64,000 nt of DNA from JAFGDI01 sp963662515. GTDB lineage: Bacteria; Planctomycetota; Phycisphaerae; Sedimentisphaerales; SM23-30. The stretch lies in assembly GCA_963662515.1 (NCBI GenBank), contig OY759675.1, positions 2,108,001 through 2,172,000 on the forward strand, read 5' to 3'. Within the stretch, counting starts at the first letter, position 1. Each line of letters begins with the position of its first letter. Below, in pieces: positions 62,738 through 64,000 of this stretch. The translations under genes were made by a program, and so were the position numbers. The notes below the pieces were generated by a model. The model made no database searches. It was given only the letters and a program-made list of their open reading frames with translations, and was not told the DNA's origin.

Positions 62738-63562
62738 TTACTGCTCCTGCCATTCCAGCAGATCGGCTATTTGCCTGACCATTATATCTCCTCCCAGTAA
62801 ACACTTAACTGGTTTGCCTGCATAACTGCGGCAATCAAAAGGGAATATGCCATTACCGGCAAAATCCGTAATTACCCCGCCAGCAGCGAGCAGTATTGCC
62901 GCTCCTCCTGCTATATCCCAAAACTTTGTACGAAGGAAAACCCCTGCTGAATATTTACCCGCTGCCAGATAGGCCATGTGCAATGCAGCTGAGCCCAGAT
63001 TAGCATGAACGCATCGGTGAAAAACCTTTTCTACCTGCCGGGCAGTCCAATATTCGTGCAACAATCCAGAAACACATATTTGGCTGTCTGGGTTAATCTT
63101 TTCCTCTTTAACCGCTAATTCCTGATCATTACAATACGCACAACCATTTACTGAAGCCGCCCAGTACATTTCATGCCGGTCAGGATAATAGATCACTCCA
63201 GCGGCAGGCATACCGTCAACAATAAGCCCTATACTTACAGCAAAGAACGGCAGCCCAAAGGCAAAATTCCGCGTACCATCTATCGGATCGATAACCCACC
63301 AGATGTCTTTCTCACCCTTTGGTAATATCAGTAACAACATCTCGCCAGAACCAGCATCAGGCTCCTCACCTATGATACCATAGTCCGGAAATTCAGACTG
63401 TAATGCCGCAATTATCATCGCCTGTGCCTGAATATCGATATCTGTAACTATCGAATTATCACATTGTTTATGATGGCTCTGGGCTGATATATTTTTAAGA
63501 GCATGATCGCCCGCCTGGCGAGCTGCCTTTTTCGCAATTTCTACTTCCCTGCTATAAACCAT
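62738..63562 (-). CDS. Inositol monophosphatase-family phosphatase
   Basis: 274 residues. Metal-site motifs: SIVTDIDIQAQAMI, GEEPDAGSG (Glu of motif 1), WWVIDPIDGTRNFAFGLPFF (motif 2) and FWDIAGGAAILLAAGG (motif 3). The family dephosphorylates inositol-1-phosphate, histidinol phosphate, fructose-1,6-bisphosphate or 3'-phosphoadenosine phosphates. Substrate cannot be told from sequence. AGGAGAA lies 6 nt before the ATG, so the start is firm. It overlaps the end of the next upstream gene by 22 bp, which suggests coupling. Convergent with the AraC gene, 14 bp away. Confidence 0.92.
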   Translation of the reverse strand: MVYSREVEIAKKAARQAGDHALKNISAQSHHKQCDNSIVTDIDIQAQAMIIAALQSEFPDYGIIGEEPDAGSGEMLLLILPKGEKDIWWVIDPIDGTRNFAFGLPFFAVSIGLIVDGMPAAGVIYYPDRHEMYWAASVNGCAYCNDQELAVKEEKINPDSQICVSGLLHEYWTARQVEKVFHRCVHANLGSAALHMAYLAAGKYSAGVFLRTKFWDIAGGAAILLAAGGVITDFAGNGIFPFDCRSYAGKPVKCLLGGDIMVRQIADLLEWQEQ

Positions 63563-64000
63563 AAGTTCTCCTGTTTTTCAATGGTCGGCACCGGATCTGA
63601 AGGATCTTTTATCTCGCGATGAAATGAACCTCGACCAATAAGCGTCAATTTTCTGTTTTCCTCATCATATAGCCAACGCCATACACTTAAACGCCACGGC
63701 TCAACTATTGCACCACGATATTTGTCCCACTCGCCGCCTATCTCGCCAAAATTCGTATCAGCAAACCTTCGCCTGAGATTCACCAAAGTAAGAATCTGCT
63801 TCCTTTGCTTATCGTGCCAGACACCAACCAATTGTCGCTCATTATAAAAATCACGCAACAAAGCTACAGATTCATCCGCCAGGGCAAATAGCTCATCATC
63901 ATGACATGTCGGCCAACCAACAATATAATGATCATCACGCGAAATAGCAAACATAACATTTTCACCCAAAGATGATTCCACAGTGATAATACCATCTTCC
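63541..64000 (-). CDS. Unrecognised protein, N-terminus beyond the window
   Basis: The frame is open to the right edge with no stop, and the codons before the first possible start (GTG at 63981) read DGIITVESSLGE, which looks like mid-protein sequence. The visible 150 residues are rich in Trp and charged residues (VGVWHDKQRKQILTLVNLRR, PWRLSVWRWLYDEENRKL) with mixed alpha/beta character. No signal peptide or membrane helix is seen. I do not recognise the family. It overlaps the start of the IMPase gene, so the two are probably co-expressed. Confidence 0.65.
   Translation of the reverse strand, partial: EDGIITVESSLGENVMFAISRDDHYIVGWPTCHDDELFALADESVALLRDFYNERQLVGVWHDKQRKQILTLVNLRRRFADTNFGEIGGEWDKYRGAIVEPWRLSVWRWLYDEENRKLTLIGRGSFHREIKDPSDPVPTIEKQENLWFIAGK

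Overview
The window looks like a chromosome segment from a member of the Planctomycetota, most likely class Phycisphaerae (Sedimentisphaerales-like). This is inferred from gene style, not from a marker tree. The pointers are a Rhodopirellula/Verrucomicrobium-type ECF sigma factor beside a FecR protein, large secreted proteins built from LamG and Ig-like domains, a dockerin-like C-terminal tail (DFNNDCRIDISDLQ), a glycosyltransferase family 9 protein with an N-terminal Cys cluster, two GroELs, and several secreted glycoside hydrolases. The genome is diderm-like, with MurB/MurC, a PBP4-type DacB, a KdsD for LPS sugar and type II secretion pseudopilins. I see no tRNA, rRNA, CRISPR, prophage or transposase gene.

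Layout. 1-4292: an ECF sigma / FecR / LamG-protein module (minus strand). 4781-15404: EF-G paralog, ApbE, KdsD, secreted GH97 glycosidase, sugar aminotransferase and fumarase. 15405-18063: a gene-free repeat island. 18064-25812: rhomboid protease, DapA, parvulin-type PPIase, RsmG, a GH10-like protein and a GT9 glycosyltransferase. 26170-33324: giant secreted PLC-X/LamG protein, DusB and a UvrD/PcrA helicase. 33325-35177: a second repeat island related to the first. 35178-39750: DacB and the pseudopilin operon gspHIJK. 39866-44572: murC-murB-nfnA-nfnB. 44780-52705: a chaperone operon groEL-groES-groEL-dnaJ-grpE-fmdB-yacG followed by a PQQ-propeller membrane protein. 53098-53571: bacteriohemerythrin. 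53767-61598: a fructose-family PTS operon ending in a secreted GH38 alpha-mannosidase, with a divergent AraC regulator. 62738-64000: an IMPase-family phosphatase and an unrecognised partial gene.

How the genes work together. Polysaccharide use recurs: GH97, GH38 plus PTS, LamG surface or secreted proteins, and pseudopilins that belong to a type II secretion system able to export such proteins. The envelope set (murB, murC, dacB, kdsD, GT9) and the protein-quality set (two GroELs, GroES, DnaJ, GrpE, PPIase, EF-G-like) are otherwise ordinary.

The least explained part is the non-coding DNA. About 7 kb is filled with several families of structured repeats. The most striking is a short hairpin with an invariant 7-nt loop (GGCGTAA) and a 4-bp stem that changes on both sides together (GTCC/GGAC, GTGC/GCAC, CCCC/GGGG, GCCC/GGGC). 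It sits at the stop codons of several genes and supplies the last codons of two of them. MITE-like elements, 41-bp and 129-bp tandem arrays, and long inverted repeats accompany it. All sequence comparisons here were made by eye.
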